From the NCBI GenBank assembly GCA_035048485.1, contig CM068582.1:38126596-38190595 (forward strand): a stretch of 64,000 nucleotides of DNA, given 5' to 3'. This stretch comes from Pteria penguin. Lineage: Eukaryota; Mollusca; Bivalvia; Pterioida; Pteriidae. A program made the position numbers and the translations under genes. Positions 1-12,212 of this stretch are shown in pieces (within the stretch, counting starts at the first letter, position 1; each line of letters begins with the position of its first letter). Under the pieces are notes generated by a model. The model did no database searches, was not told the origin of the DNA, and saw only the letters and a list, made by a program, of their open reading frames with translations.

Positions 1-32
1 AACCAAAAAAAAAAAAAACAACCCCCCCCCCA

Positions 33-63
<31 letters not shown>

Positions 64-130
64 CAAAAACCAAAAAACAAAAACAAAAAATCAAACAAAT
101 CAAACAAACAAACACAAACATTGAAATGTG
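1..130. repeat. A/C-rich simple sequence
   Basis: Poly-A and poly-C runs followed by imperfect CAAAA and CAAA repeats. No coding potential. From here to about 630 I see only AT-rich unique sequence with no recognisable gene. Confidence 0.8.
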
Positions 131-629
131 AGTGTTCTAAAGGAACATATATCATTTAAAAAAAAAATGTTTTCAAATAAGTAATTTGGAAAAGGTCGAA
201 TTACTGTTCTTCTATAGATATAATATATATAAAAGTTTGAAAATATATATACATCAAATTTCCTTAATACCTGTTAATATCTGTAACATGTTATATCATG
301 TATACTTTTTTTTGAAAATCCGAATTGCATAAATCAATATCTTGAAGGACGCCCCTATTTTTCACTGCCAGTTATCAAAATGAGGTCTACAAATAAATAT
401 GTGTAGTGGCAGATTAAGTCACGTAGAATGCTTACCGACACCAGATGATGTTTTGGCAGGTGCTGTTTGCTCGATGGTCTGTACATTCTGGTTAAAATTA
501 CATACGGGTTGTTGACAGCACTGGTTGGGATCCCGCACCAATGTACATTCGGCGGGAAGGTTGTGGTAGAGCGGACATCTGGGAAAGCAACAGAAAACAT
601 TACATTACATTATCATCCTGCGCATTCAT

Positions 630-790
630 GGCAGGCTTGGTGTAGTGGTTAAGCACTCGGCTTCAGGTTCAGGCGATCCGAGTTCGATTCCCGGATTGCG
701 CCTCCCGATTCCCGGATTGCGCCACCATGTTTAAGAGGTTGGTTAACTGAAACATTGTAGAAAGCGAGGTAAAACACCAACTAACAATCT
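630..790 (+). repeat. tRNA-derived SINE, family 2 (truncated)
   Basis: A tRNA-like head starts GGCAGGCTTGGTGTAGTGG (A-box region) and carries a B box, GTTCGATTCCC. An internal short duplication of 'cccggattgcgcc' follows, then the family tail 'gtttaagaggttggttaac' and a remnant of the 3' end (gcgaggtaaaacaccaactaac). The same family occurs near 4130, 12860-13025 (reverse), 23395-23435 (reverse fragment) and 56035-56085 (reverse fragment). The broken acceptor stem and the SINE tail argue against a functional tRNA gene. Confidence 0.75.
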
Positions 791-904
791 GGCAATTTCA
801 TTTACAATTTTATTGTGGTAGATAAATTTATATATCCCCATTATCTATAAGGAACAAGTTTGTCCATGGTATCGCTATATGGATGTCAAATCTGAAGACC
901 AATA

Positions 905-1072
905 TTCTATTTCCTCCAATGTGAAGTATTGATTTTTCTAGGGTAATTGATTACCTCTGTCTCCCTTTTATTTCTAGGGTAATTGATTACCTCTGTCTCC
1001 CTTTTATTTCCTCCAATGTGAAGTATTGATTTTTCTAGGGTAATTGATTACCTCTGTCTCCCTTTTATTTCT
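905..1072. repeat. Nested direct duplication at the 3' end of the VWA/ShKT gene
   Basis: The segment 'cctctgtctcccttttattt' occurs three times (954-973, 990-1009, 1051-1070). The flanking text 'ccaatgtgaagtattgattt' occurs twice. Each unit contains TTTATT, that is AATAAA on the minus strand (967-972, 1003-1008, 1064-1069). The downstream gene end therefore has three potential poly(A) signals in series. Confidence 0.9.
1064..1069 (-). terminator. Poly(A) signal AATAAA of the VWA/ShKT gene
   Basis: AATAAA on the minus strand lies about 105 nt beyond the predicted stop codon (1177-1175). It is the first of three copies met by the polymerase, and would give a short 3' UTR. The two further copies could serve as alternatives. 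Confidence 0.6.
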
Positions 1073-1174
1073 GTTTGGACGAGACATTGTAAACCGAGAC
1101 TCAAAGTCACGGGTTCGTCGACAAGACCGTACACCAGGCTGATACCGTCATCATGTGATGAAATGACAGAAATC

Positions 1175-4100
1175 TTACTTGTTGTAACATCTATATCGTC
1201 CAGATTTCCCGTCTTCGCAGACACATTCATAACTGCATCCATCCTGCCACTTTTCCCCATGATTGTAAGATTGCCCTTTGTAATAACATTTTCCATCTGA
1301 AAACACAATATATTTGTTTTATTTGAAGAAGCAGCCTGCACACATGAAGTATATAAAAGTACATTTTCAAGATTGATAGTTTTCTTGTTTGCGGCGTAAT
1401 TCTTCAAAGTATTACTAGAATGCCTAGTAAAAATTTAATTTACTATATACATGTATATATAGTATAGAAAATTACTGATTACTTACAAAATCCAACAGCG
1501 TATGTTGTTGGTCCTGAAATAAAAACACATGTTGTTAATTCATTTATGTAAGCCAAGGGTATATTTTGTCAATTTTATGTTACATAGTATAATGAAGATT
1601 ATAACGGAAAAGGGGGGGGGGGGAGGGTTGACGTATCATTGTGATTAGAACTATCACACGGGGCTCTGTGTTTTCAAAGGTTTCCTTCCTTCCACTCAGC
1701 CATCCTTCAACTCAAGCAAATCTTTTATTTAGCAAGTGCTATTAAACATGAAACTAAAACAGACTTTGAGCTTAAAATATTACATATTCCTATCACTGTA
1801 TACACCGAGGATATTGATTTTCTCAATAAACAATATTACAGCCTAATAACGACACAAATGTATGGCGATAAAATGTGAAAACAAAACACCCTACCGCAGA
1901 AGCCACAGAATTTGGCACAGTTATCCTTTGCCCAGCCAATGTAGTCTTTGTTACTACAGACGGCGGATCCGTAGGTGGGACAGTTGGTCAGGTGGTCAAC
2001 ACACGGAGTAGGAGCAGTTGTATATAAAGCTGTAAGACATACAAGAATATGAATTTTAGTCATCAAGAAGAGTGAAACCTTTATTAACGGTCACCTGTAT
2101 AAAGAGGTCATCTGTTTATAAAGGTCACATCTATAATTCCCTTTCCTATGTTTTCTTGCAGAAAAAATCCTGGGTATAATGATCAGTTGTGTACAAGGTT
2201 TACTTGGAAGTCTTCCCTATGGTACCTTGTCATTATTACCTCCTACTTCTTAACAACAAATGTGCTTACAATAGAAATACAGTGTTATCTTGAATAACTT
2301 CTATATCATAAATGACATCGCCTCAAACATTGAGAAATTCAGACTTACGTGTACAGAAGCCACAATAACGTTGGCAGTTATCATGGGACCATGGTGCGTA
2401 GTCTACACAAACAGATTCGCCATACTGTTTACAGTTAGGGATGCCATCCTGACATGGGTCCGGGGGTAAGGTGACATCTACAGTAATAAAGCTTTAAGTC
2501 ACTTGAAAGATTTAGTAGAATTATAATTTACTTTTCATTTGTTTTTTTCTTTAATTATCTATATAATGTAATATTAACATTGTCAGTTTCGATGAAATTT
2601 TTGTACATGTAGTTGAAATTCGTGCACTGTACGTATTAATAACCAATAGTTAATACACTACTTAACGATACTAAAATCATCTTTTACTCTTTGATTAAAA
2701 CCATTAAGAAATAAGTTGATTCCAAAACAAAACAGAAACATGTAAATAATATGCAAGATAAGAAACAAGTTAGAATAAAACATAAAAAGAATTCTGTTGT
2801 AAGTAATTTTGTGTGATTCTATTGACAATGGTATTTTATGTTTTGTGTTTCCAATACAGTATGTACATTTGTATAGATAAGGAATGGTCAGATATGAGAT
2901 AGCTTACTGGTATTTCCTTGTTGAACAGGTGGCTGTGCTGTTGTCCTGACTACAAAATATAATATATATGTATAAAAATTGTTTTATATAAAGCTAGAAA
3001 GGTAATACAAACTTTAAATCCAAAATGTAATTTTACGGTTAGTAGTAAAATGGAAAGATTATCAAAAGTAGCTAGTTAAGAAAGAAAAATCTAAAAGATT
3101 TCATTATTTTTCACGATGTACCTTGGCATGCCCTCTGTATAATCTGATTTGCAATACTATTCAACTGGTCAAAGTTGTTGACAATGAATGTATTTGCACT
3201 GTCTGGGTCGTTGGCAATACTATGAAGTTCATTCCTGTCCACGCCACTACCAACACCGACAGCTAGCAAAGCGATGTTGTTCAGACGTGCTTGGTCGGCA
3301 GATGCCGCAGTCGCAGAGGAACTTGAAGACTTTCCGTCTGTGATTACTACTGCGATTCTGGGAACATTTGCTCTTGCACCGCTGTTCTATAAATATATAC
3401 ATGGAAATGTTTAACACTGAAAAATAGTATTTAAAACGAGGCGAAGTTTCTTTGCTTGAGCGACTTGACTAATATCATAAAATTCTTTGCAAATATGATG
3501 ATTCTTTCTTACCAAATGTAGTAAAAGTTCCTGTTGTTGTTCTTGCATGCGTGTGTTACATAAAATTGTTTTGAAAGATACTAGAATTTGGAAGTGTAAT
3601 AATTTTCGATTCCAGACCTATACTGTTTCAACATCCTTATGTATGATGAGAAATGCATACAATTTTGGTTATCTTTATCTTATATCGCACTTTCCTCCCT
3701 CCCCCCCCCCCCCCCATTTTACAAACGCAACAATACCTGAGAGAACATCTGCGTAGCCATGTAATCAAGGGCATTAGCAGTATTGGTACCACCAGACATG
3801 TACTTTATGTTGTCAATAGCTCGCATGATGTCAGCCTGTGACGTATGCATGTCCAAAGGAAACTCTATGGACGGATAGCTACTGAACTGCTCAACGCCAA
3901 CATGGACCTTGTCCGCACCGATATCCAGCTGACCAACAATTCCTTTCAGGAAGTTTTGCAGTTTGACAAAGTTAGTTGGTCCTATGCTACCCGATCCATC
4001 TACCATGAATACCAAGTCGGCTTTCTGCATACATGATGCTGTATTCGATCCTGATGCTGGGGTTTCTACAATTAAAACAGTCAATTAACGTACAATACTA

Positions 4101-6310
4101 CATATTTATTATGTGGGGCATACATTGTGTATTGGTTCTGGACTCAGTTTTCGGTTCAAACGATCATGGCTCGAATATTTGATTACACCAGTATGTTAAA
4201 GAGATGAGTTACATTCCACTTCTATGTGGTGATATGATCGTAATATTGTTGAAGTCGACGTGAATCACCATTTAACCAACAATATACAAAGTGAAACCGA
4301 GTGCTCTGGGGGAGTAATCATATTCTGCTTGTCAACCACATCCACCAAACGAAGTTCTGATCACAGGAATGAACATTTTATGTGCTATGTATGATACTGT
4401 TTTCCCAACAACCCACAATATCGCATGATGTGAAATACTTCTTTTAGAAAGAAAGGGAAGTAACCTTTTCTGCGAACATTCAGAACCGATAAACAGAATC
4501 ACGATATATGTCTTCAGATACTGTAATTTAATACGTTGACCACTGAAATGGCTAACTAGTGCTTTGAGTCACAAGAATCACATGTATGGCAATATAATTT
4601 TATGTACCAATATTAATGTAGTGCGTCAGATACGCGCTTTGACAAATATCAGTGAACTCAAGCTATTTATAGAGCAAACATCACTACCAAATATAAGTTA
4701 TGAATCACACATTTAAGGACAGAATTATGCACGTGGAAAATAGTCTTAAATGTTTCAATAACTCTCAGAATGTACGACTCGTTGTTCTACTCACCACTGA
4801 CAGTTCTATAAGCTAAGGGAGACGCCAAGTATTGTAGAGAATCGTAGTTCTGAGAATTCATGTAATATCGACTAGATGGCTTGCTGGCAGCCGCCTCTAA
4901 CTGTTGGGTGTGTAAACCCGTGCCTACACCCACCGTATATAGGTTTATGCCTGCTTTGTTAGCTGCATTAACTTGTTGCGAAAACGTCTGAAAGTTAGCA
5001 GGACTACCGTTAGATAGCAGCACTCCGATGTGGCGCGCATTCTGTCGAGCCCCATTCTGGGTACTGAAGCTTTGGCCAATCATGTACTTCAGACCCTCCG
5101 TGGTGTACCTTGGACCTGGTGTATATTGTATTCTGTCGATAGCATTGAATAGTTCGTTTTTAGTGGAATACTGATTGAGGTAGAACTGATTATATGCATT
5201 TCCACTAAAAGTCACTAATCCAACATGAATACACTGCGGGGCTATGTTATAATTATTTATTGTCGATTTGATAAATTCCATTTGTTGACCAAATCCATCC
5301 GGTCCAACGCCATTGGAGGAATCTACCACGAAAACGATGTCCTCCGGAACACATGCTGCAATGGTCATAACAGGTAGTATGATCAGTCACGTAGTCTATA
5401 TCGAGCCAATGATTCCATTGAAGCAAAGCAAGCAAGTGCTAAAACTGTTTGTTTCCTTAAGCAGTAGTGCCAGTCGCAAGTATCATATACCAAATACTAA
5501 AGCTCATACCGATGCAGCCATTTATATGTATCTTCTATACGACTATCCCAAGCGAAAGTGGTGTAGCCCAAAGCTTTGGTAAGAAGCAAAGTTTGAAAAT
5601 GATCCAGATATTTATAATGCAGATATAGTCTGGTGTTAAATTGAGTATACTGCTTCCATCTTCATCACGTGCTGAATTTGGTTTTGTATTTGTGTATAAT
5701 GCCAATATGTCTAAGTTGCATGTATGTACAGAAGCTGTGACTCAGTGCAGTGTTGTCAATGCATACAGAGACAAACCGACCTGTTATCATGACATAAGTA
5801 TCCCAATCGTGCATATCCTTACATTACGAGTGTAGAGTACATAGAGCAACACTGTAGACATATTATACACTTAACAATGAGGGATTTATTAATTTTTGTA
5901 TTTTATGACAGTGTGGTGTATGTGAACAGAGAAGGATTTTGATATGCCAATGCGTGAACTAGAGTTTACGGAATTAACTTTGACACCATTTTGTCCTTTA
6001 GATATCCAAGTGTTGTACTAGTAATTTTACTCGATGAACTTTTAAATGTCCTTTTGATAACTGAGTATTGTATTATGATTTCACTCGATAACGGAGTTCA
6101 TCTATCTTACGGCCTGTGGGAGATTATATTTCTGGAACTAATGATGCAATGATTTTGACAGAATTTGTGTCTTAGCCAGTGATTCCACTGAAGTAAAACA
6201 AACAAGCACTGAGAACCTTCCTCATGATCAAGCAGAGTGTCTGTCTCGTTTATAATATACATATAATATAATAATACATAATATAAGCCTCCTATTAACA
6301 CAGCTGCATC

Positions 6311-6374
<64 letters not shown>

Positions 6375-6381
6375 TATATAA

Positions 6382-6425
<44 letters not shown>

Positions 6426-9400
6426 CCAAAGCGTCAACCATGTGGTTTAGGTATGGTAAGAAGCAAAGCTCAAAATGTTTCTGTTATAGCCTTACAAAGT
6501 ATCTTGAATTGCAAATCCACAGCCCATTGCAGAATTGGGTTTGATTATTGATGTATAGCAGTTTGTTATATCAAACCTGGTTGATAATTATTCAAGCAAT
6601 CATAAATACACGCAAAACTACCGACGTAGATAAAGGTTATAGCTGACCAATAACAATTTTCTTACAGATAAAATGGAAACGGAAAACAGCACTGTTTTAA
6701 CACCTAGTTTTATTTAGTTAATGCATCCCTTATTATCATCTTTTCATATAATACATCCTCTTCAGACGTAATAGCATAGCTTGGCACAACTGTTGCTGTA
6801 TCTTAGTAAGCATGCTGCACATTTCACATTTAGCGCGGTATTTCTATATAATGTGACATCTGGTTATAAGCATACAAATATGTATTATAAATGTATGTAT
6901 GACAATGGTCCTATATTTATATATAAGAAACAGATACATAGATTCGTTAACATTATGAAGAAATGTGTTCTGAGAGATATCAAAATCTACTTACTTTGTG
7001 TAAGAGCCTGTCTTCGCTCTGAAACGATAGATATTGATTGTATCGAATAAATACATCTCTATAGCTAGAGAAAACTAGCATTGTTATAATAATAATTTAC
7101 ACGATTTCTTGTAGAGGCATTTATAAAGATATTTTTGTGAAAACCCTGGACACTCAACATTGTATGTATGTATAGTGACATTGTCATCATAGTCATTATC
7201 ATTTCTGTTGTTGTTGATGCTGCTACTGCTCTTTTAGTCTTTCTATTCCGCATGTCAGCCATTGAAGTTTTTTTTTTGACGATTTCTCAAATGTGATATG
7301 ATTTCACAGTATATAAAATTCAAATAAAGTTTAGACTATATACAATGAATATCGTATATAATACTTTGGGTAGCATATCACCACTGATCAATAATCGCCA
7401 CTGATCAATAATCACCACTGATCAATAATCACCACTGATCAATAGATATAATGCAAATGTTTTGGGCCAGAAAACACTACGTTATTGGAAAAAAGTGAGA
7501 TGGTGCATAGTAACGAGAATTCAAAATAAGTGCCCTTTTAGAAATTTTTAATATGTGTTTTAAGACATACGATCTAACAATCTAACATACCAAATTTATC
7601 AAACGATAAAATTTGTAGATTTAGTTTATGTGAATTCTACCCAAAATGTGTTCAATCTTTTTAAGTGAAAGTTGTAATTTGATATTAGATTTTTTTTTAT
7701 CTAAATTGAATTCAAATAATACAGTTTCCTTGTAAATTTGCCCCCATGTTCTATCTTCATGTTTGATGAGAACTAGCATATTTCTACATGAACTAATATC
7801 TATCTTGCAAAGTGTGCACTGAAATATTTATCTGAACCTATAATTAGATCTGAACTAGAAATGGAGAGATAAGGATTCGAGTCCACAGGGAGTATATGGC
7901 GCGCTATAGAAATAGCGCTCCTACTTTACGCCCCCCTATGTCACAAAATGTTATTCAATACAGCATTTTTATCAATTTTTGTCTTCCCGTTTGTAGACGA
8001 TATGTTAGTGGGTAATTGTAAACGACAGGTTGCGGGCTTGAAACTAGAACAATTGATAATATTCGGAATACGTTCGATGACTACAGCGTAAAACAAGTTC
8101 TGTTCCCTTTCACATTTTCTGCGGAACTGACATTTTGGTTGGCAAAATCATGACTGTTCCCATAAAATGACGCGAGAGATAATATTTTATTACGACATCA
8201 AACATTTTACAGGAAACGTAATGATTTGTCAACCAAGATGTCAGTACCGCAATAATAGTGAAAGGGTCAATATAATATATTCTTGTATTGTGTATGCATT
8301 TGTTATATAAATTCCTGAACGATGCCATTTAGCCGAGCTTATAGAAATGAACTCTGTAGAAAACACTGTAGAGCACCCCCACAGATTTAAATACATATTT
8401 CTTGAAAGTGACGTTAAGTAAAAAGCAGACCAGATACTGTCGATATGTCTGGAAAAATGTCAGATAATACAATATTCTCTACTAATTCAAAGAATATGTA
8501 AAACGCGAATAACCACGAATACTCAAGATAGACTGGACTTGTTGCAAGTACCACATCCTACTGGTACAAACTATAGCTCGGGAGGGCCTGTGTAGCTCAA
8601 TCGGTTCTGAAAGTGTTTTGATCTTGACTGAGAGATTCCGTGTTCGAGTCCCGCCGTGGCTCGTCAGTGCCCTGATTTTCGGACGACACAGAAAAAGCCG
8701 ATGTCCGGTGGCTTCGAGTGTGTCTGTTGTGTAGGTCAAAATTTCTGTGTACTGCGTCTGGCAGATGCCGCTACCATAGTAATACCATGGTGTTATGATC
8801 TTGGTGTAGCGTCAAGCAAGAGTGACACACTAATTATTCCTTTGGAAAAGAGCTTTAGAATTCAAGAATCGTAATATTCATCTTATGATAATAAAGTTCC
8901 ATTATCAGACAGGAGTGTCGATCAATCTGAGTCGAGGCCGCATAATCACGATGTTAGACGGAAAAGTGTCACCATAAAGGTCACTCTGATAATGATCTTG
9001 TACTATGGTATATCTTACAGTTACTAGAACAAACACATTATCTACTATATATATGAACAATTAAATTTATATATGGTATGGATACAAAACTGTATCGTAT
9101 GACACAGAGGAGTATAAACAGTTTATATTGAGTTTATAATATACCATGCAATAATATATACTAATAACATTTTCATAAAATATATATGTGTTACTCATAT
9201 TTATAAAATATTTGTATACACACGTTTCTTGATTTTACATCGAGTGTGTGTGTTATTTACGATTTGTTTCGTAAACAGATATAAATGAAATATGACAGAA
9301 ATCATTATTATATCTCATGACAATAAGTTAAATAAATCTTATGATACACACATAACTCAGCTGCCTCTCGGATACAACGTTGCTACCTCAGTCATATTCA

Positions 9401-10579
9401 AAGTAATAAAGTATTACATATGAAGGGACGAAAGAACCGTGTTTATTGCAGACCGAATATGTGCCATCTACATGTAAGCTTCTTCTGATGTATGCATGTG
9501 TGTGTTGTGTGTGTGTGTGTTGTTTGTTTGTTTTTTTTTGGGGGGGGGGGGAACAATGGAATGTGTAAATCTCTTCTGATATACATTATGATATTTATGA
9601 CTTATGTTTAATGTATAGTCGATTTTTCTCTATTTCCCTTAATTATGTATGGCACATTTCATAACTTTAACATTGGACTTTTTTAACTCAAGTAATATTA
9701 CAGAATGGTTGTTATCTTGATGTAATTTGATACAGACAAAACAGATTACGCAGTGAATGCCATTTTATTCATTTAGATCAAATATTGATAAAATATTTTA
9801 GTTATTTAAAACCAAAGTTTATTATGTATTATGAATATTTCTATTTGAAAAATAATGTATACATAACTTTGACGTCTCTGTAACTTCATTGATAAAATCA
9901 TTCCATAATTCTGATGCTTTTGTTTGTGTTTAAAGATCAATACATCTTTTGGTCGATAATGAATTTTATTTTTCAATACATCTTTTGGTCGATAATGAAT
10001 TTTATTTTATCACAAATTAATACAGAATAGAAGAAAAATATTTTTTGCATATGAAATAGTACACAAATATACATATTTCACCTGATGTTTGTCAACGAGG
10101 TAAGGATATGTAGGTGATTGAGTGGTAAATCACTCTAGGTGTGGTCATATATTAAGTTAATTACCAGTATGTGACAATGATTGTATAATATAAACAAAAG
10201 GTAGAATTCACATTTAAAACAGAGAAAAACAAGTCAAATCCTATGCATTGGCGTGGGGGTATTTCTTTTAAAGTAGTAAATACAAATGAAAAAAGATATA
10301 AAGCCGAGATATACCAACAATTATATATTAAGTGATACATGTACGTTATATGTATGTTTATATTTAAATATGGCGAACGAAATACCCTTTTTGTAAATAA
10401 AATATTACGTTCTTTAATAACTAGCTTTTTATAGACTTATTTTCAGTCTTATAAATAAGGGGATTCTGGTACACAGTATCTGATAAACGAAAAATAAAAG
10501 TGTAGATATATCCTGATTTACCTTCAGCTGCAAGCAGCGTAACGAAAAATGCCAGAAGAACGCCGATTTGCCGGATCAT
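1175..10579 (-). CDS. Secreted VWA-VWA-ShKT-ShKT-VWC-like protein (555 aa, 9 exons)
   Basis: Exons in transcript order: 10579-10522, 5355-4795, 4065-3737, 3386-3122, 2949-2908, 2477-2349, 2029-1895, 1513-1487 and 1296-1175. All introns are GT-AG, every junction phase agrees, and the total is 1668 nt. Residues 1-19 form a signal peptide (MIRQIGVLLAFFVTLLAAE). VWA1 spans about 25-190 with metal motif DSSNG instead of DxSxS, and LLSNG where LLTDG is usual. VWA2 spans about 223-403 with intact DGSGS (229-233), the SGGTNT threonine and VITDG. A Pro/Gln/Thr linker follows. ShKT1 has Cys 427, 434, 442, 453, 457 and 460; ShKT2 has Cys 471, 478, 486, 499, 503 and 506. The tail (516-555) has Cys 519, 536, 540, 542 and 552 in a C..YNHGEKWQDGCSYECVC pattern resembling half a VWC domain. 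VWA proteins of this kind are extracellular adhesion or matrix proteins; mussel byssal and shell matrix proteins also carry paired VWA domains. ShKT is used here as a disulfide module, and nothing shows toxin activity. The exact biological role is unknown. Confidence 0.88.
4130..4285 (+). repeat. Degenerate family-2 SINE in intron 2
   Basis: A decayed tRNA-like head is followed by 'gttaaagagatgagttac' and 'cgtaatattgttgaagtcg..gtgaatcaccatttaacc'. These match the 3' half of the family seen in reverse at 12860-13025. The rest of this intron (4286-4788) shows nothing further. Confidence 0.55.
6108..6150 (-). pseudogene. Possible relic of the VWA1 exon 5' end
   Basis: The left end of the duplicated block extends into sequence resembling the start of exon 2. 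The reverse strand reads CATTGCA..CAT.AGTTCCAGA, against CATTGCAGCATGTGTTCCGGA in the true exon. Only about 35 bases are alignable and the frame is lost. It suggests the duplication once included part of the VWA1 exon. Confidence 0.35.
6313..6424. repeat. (TA)n then (TGTA)n microsatellite
   Basis: About 85 bases of alternating TA with two AA interruptions, followed by five TGTA units. Intronic. Confidence 0.95.
7378..7443. repeat. 17-bp tandem repeat, about four copies
   Basis: The unit 'caccactgatcaataat' is repeated with one G substitution. It lies in intron 1 of the VWA gene. The surrounding 6.6-8.5 kb stretch shows no other structure. Confidence 0.9.
8583..8828 (+). repeat. tRNA-derived SINE, family 1 (diverged)
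   Basis: The A-box region 'tgtgtagctcaatcgg' and B box 'gttcgagtccc' form a tRNA-like head. The body carries 'gattttcggacgacacagaaaaagccgatg', 'ggtcaaaatttctgtgtac' and 'tggcagatgccgctaccata', matching the other family-1 copies. The ATCA tail has decayed. It lies in intron 1 of the VWA gene, in the opposite direction. Confidence 0.8.
9938..10013. repeat. Tandem duplication, unit about 38 bp, two copies
   Basis: 'caatacatcttttggtcgat' followed by 'aatgaattttatttt' occurs twice in succession with almost no change. Intronic; the 8.9-10.5 kb remainder is AT-rich and otherwise featureless. Confidence 0.9.
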
Positions 10580-10619
10580 CCTTAAGGCTCGAAAGTTGTA
10601 TTGATTGCTCGATCAACAC

Positions 10620-10627
10620 CTTATATA
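10620..10627 (-). promoter_or_regulatory. TATA box of the VWA/ShKT gene
   Basis: TATATAAG on the minus strand lies 41 bp upstream of the start codon at 10579. Initiation about 30 bp downstream would give a very short leader. The tight spacing supports 10579 as the true start and the signal-peptide exon as exon 1. Confidence 0.65.
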
Positions 10628-11160
10628 GGATCTCACGACGTCTTTGGTAACGACTAGGCCTGAAGCTTGACCTTATACCAGCGGAAATATCCTTATCTGT
10701 GACTCGTTCTGAGGGATGGACCTCAAAGTAGTGATTGAGCTGACAAATTTATGAAATCCGTCACATGCAATCATCATAATATATCATTTATTGCTGAATT
10801 CAATTAATGATAATAAGACGCCATGTTTTTGTTTTGTATAGGTGTTGGATCTAGAATATAAAATAATTCTCGAAGCCTCGGTCAAAATTTAGGTCAAAGA
10901 AAGTTTAGCGCACCTTTGTTTTCTGGGGTTTTAAGGTGCAGCGCATGCAAGATTTCTTCCTAGATGTGAAGTACATAGTGGACAATGTAGGCGGAAGCGT
11001 CACTGCTATAGACCTATTTCTCTCAGAGTAATAATGTGAATATGGTTATTCAAGTCACCAGTAAATAAAATATATTTGTAAGTAGTAACATTTAATAATT
11101 AGTCAAATAATCCCCCAAATACGAAACATTAGGTATGTTAAAGACAAACCAAAACCTAAG
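10628..11160. other. Intergenic sequence upstream of the VWA/ShKT gene
   Basis: AT-rich single-copy-looking sequence. No convincing exon or known repeat seen. Any further promoter elements of the minus-strand gene would lie here. Confidence 0.5.
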
Positions 11161-11163
11161 CCA

Positions 11164-11268
11164 ACAGGGGGGGGGGGGGGGTGGAGGGCAAAACAAAAAA
11201 AATTACCCCTTCCCTTAAAAAAACCCTAAAACCAACCAACCAAACAAACAAACAAACAAACAAACAAA

Positions 11269-11305
<37 letters not shown>

Positions 11306-11350
11306 GAAAGGAAAAAGAAAACAAAAACCAAAACAAACAATAAATAAATC
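11164..11350. repeat. Homopolymer and CAAA/GAAA simple-repeat tract
   Basis: A G run (11167-11180) is followed by A-rich sequence, (CAAA)n, poly-A, and GAAAA/GAAAG repeats. Long open frames in this stretch are products of simple sequence. Confidence 0.9.
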
Positions 11351-11444
11351 AAATAAAACCATATTTGCATCTGTCCCAGTAACATCAAGTTTGTTATACA
11401 ATGTTATGTAGTGAATGATAATTGTTGGACGGGTGTTGTAGCAA

Positions 11445-12212
11445 ATAATAATAATAGTAATAATAATAATAATAATAAATATAATAATAATAATAATAAT
11501 AATTATTATTATTATGCATGTAATAATAATACTGATGATGATGACGGTTATGATAATGAAATTTATAATGATGATGATTATGATGTAGATGGTTCTGATG
11601 ATGATGTTTATGATGATGATGGTAATGGTGATGAAGGTTATAGTGATGATGGTTATAGTGATGATGTTTATGATGAAGATGGTTCTAAAGATGATGTTTA
11701 TGATGATGATGGTTATGATGACGATGTTTATGGTGATGATATTTATGGTGATGATGGTTATAATGATGATGGTTCTGATGACGATGTTTATGGTGATGAT
11801 GATGATGATGATGATGGTTTTGGTGATGATGTTTATGGTAGTGGTGGTTCTTTTGATGATGGTTATGATGATGATGGTTATGGTGATGATGGTTATGGTG
11901 ATAATGGTTATGGTGATGATGGTCATGGTGATGATGGTTTTGATGATAATGGTTATGGTGATGATGGTTATGGTGATGATGGTTATGATGATAATGTTTA
12001 TGGTGATGATGGTTATTGTGATGATGGTTTTGGTGATGATGGTTATGGTAATGATGGTTATGGTGATGATGGTTTTGATGATGACAGTTTTGATGATTAT
12101 GATGATGATGTCGACGGTTATGATGATGATAATTATGGTGATGATGATTATGAAGATAGTTCTGATGATGATATTTATGGTGATGATTATGGTGATAGTT
12201 ATAATAATGAGT
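11445..12212. repeat. GAT/GGT/TAT minisatellite (15-bp-like unit)
   Basis: (AAT)n grades into an imperfect array whose commonest unit is 'gatgatggttatggt'. It covers about 700 bp. The plus strand is open in one frame as an Asp/Tyr/Gly-rich peptide (11411-12214), in a second as Met/Val-rich, and the minus strand is also open as His/Asn-rich and Ile/Thr-rich. Openness in several frames is expected from a repeat lacking T-A-A/T-A-G/T-G-A phasing, so I do not call a gene. An acidic shell-type protein cannot be strictly excluded. Confidence 0.85.

Larger units (their letters stand above)
5370..6560. repeat. Ancient local duplication in intron 1 of the VWA gene
   Basis: Segments at about 5370-5700 and 6140-6560 are alignable by eye: 'gccaatgattccattgaagc' with 'gccagtgattccactgaagt', 'ggtaagaagcaaagtttgaaaatg' with 'ggtaagaagcaaagctcaaaatg', and 'gaatttggttttgtatttgtg' with 'gaattgggtttgattattgatg'. 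The second copy is interrupted by a TA microsatellite. Neither copy codes apart from the real exon end at 5355. Confidence 0.65.

Noticed and set aside
1048..1407. 119-residue minus-strand open frame as the last coding exon of the VWA gene
   Set aside because: It is in the wrong frame. With the phase required by upstream exons, the exon at 1296-1175 encodes a cysteine-rich VWC-like tail ending in TAA.
7378..7443. CRISPR-like array
   Set aside because: Four contiguous 17-bp units without spacers in animal intronic DNA; a simple tandem repeat.
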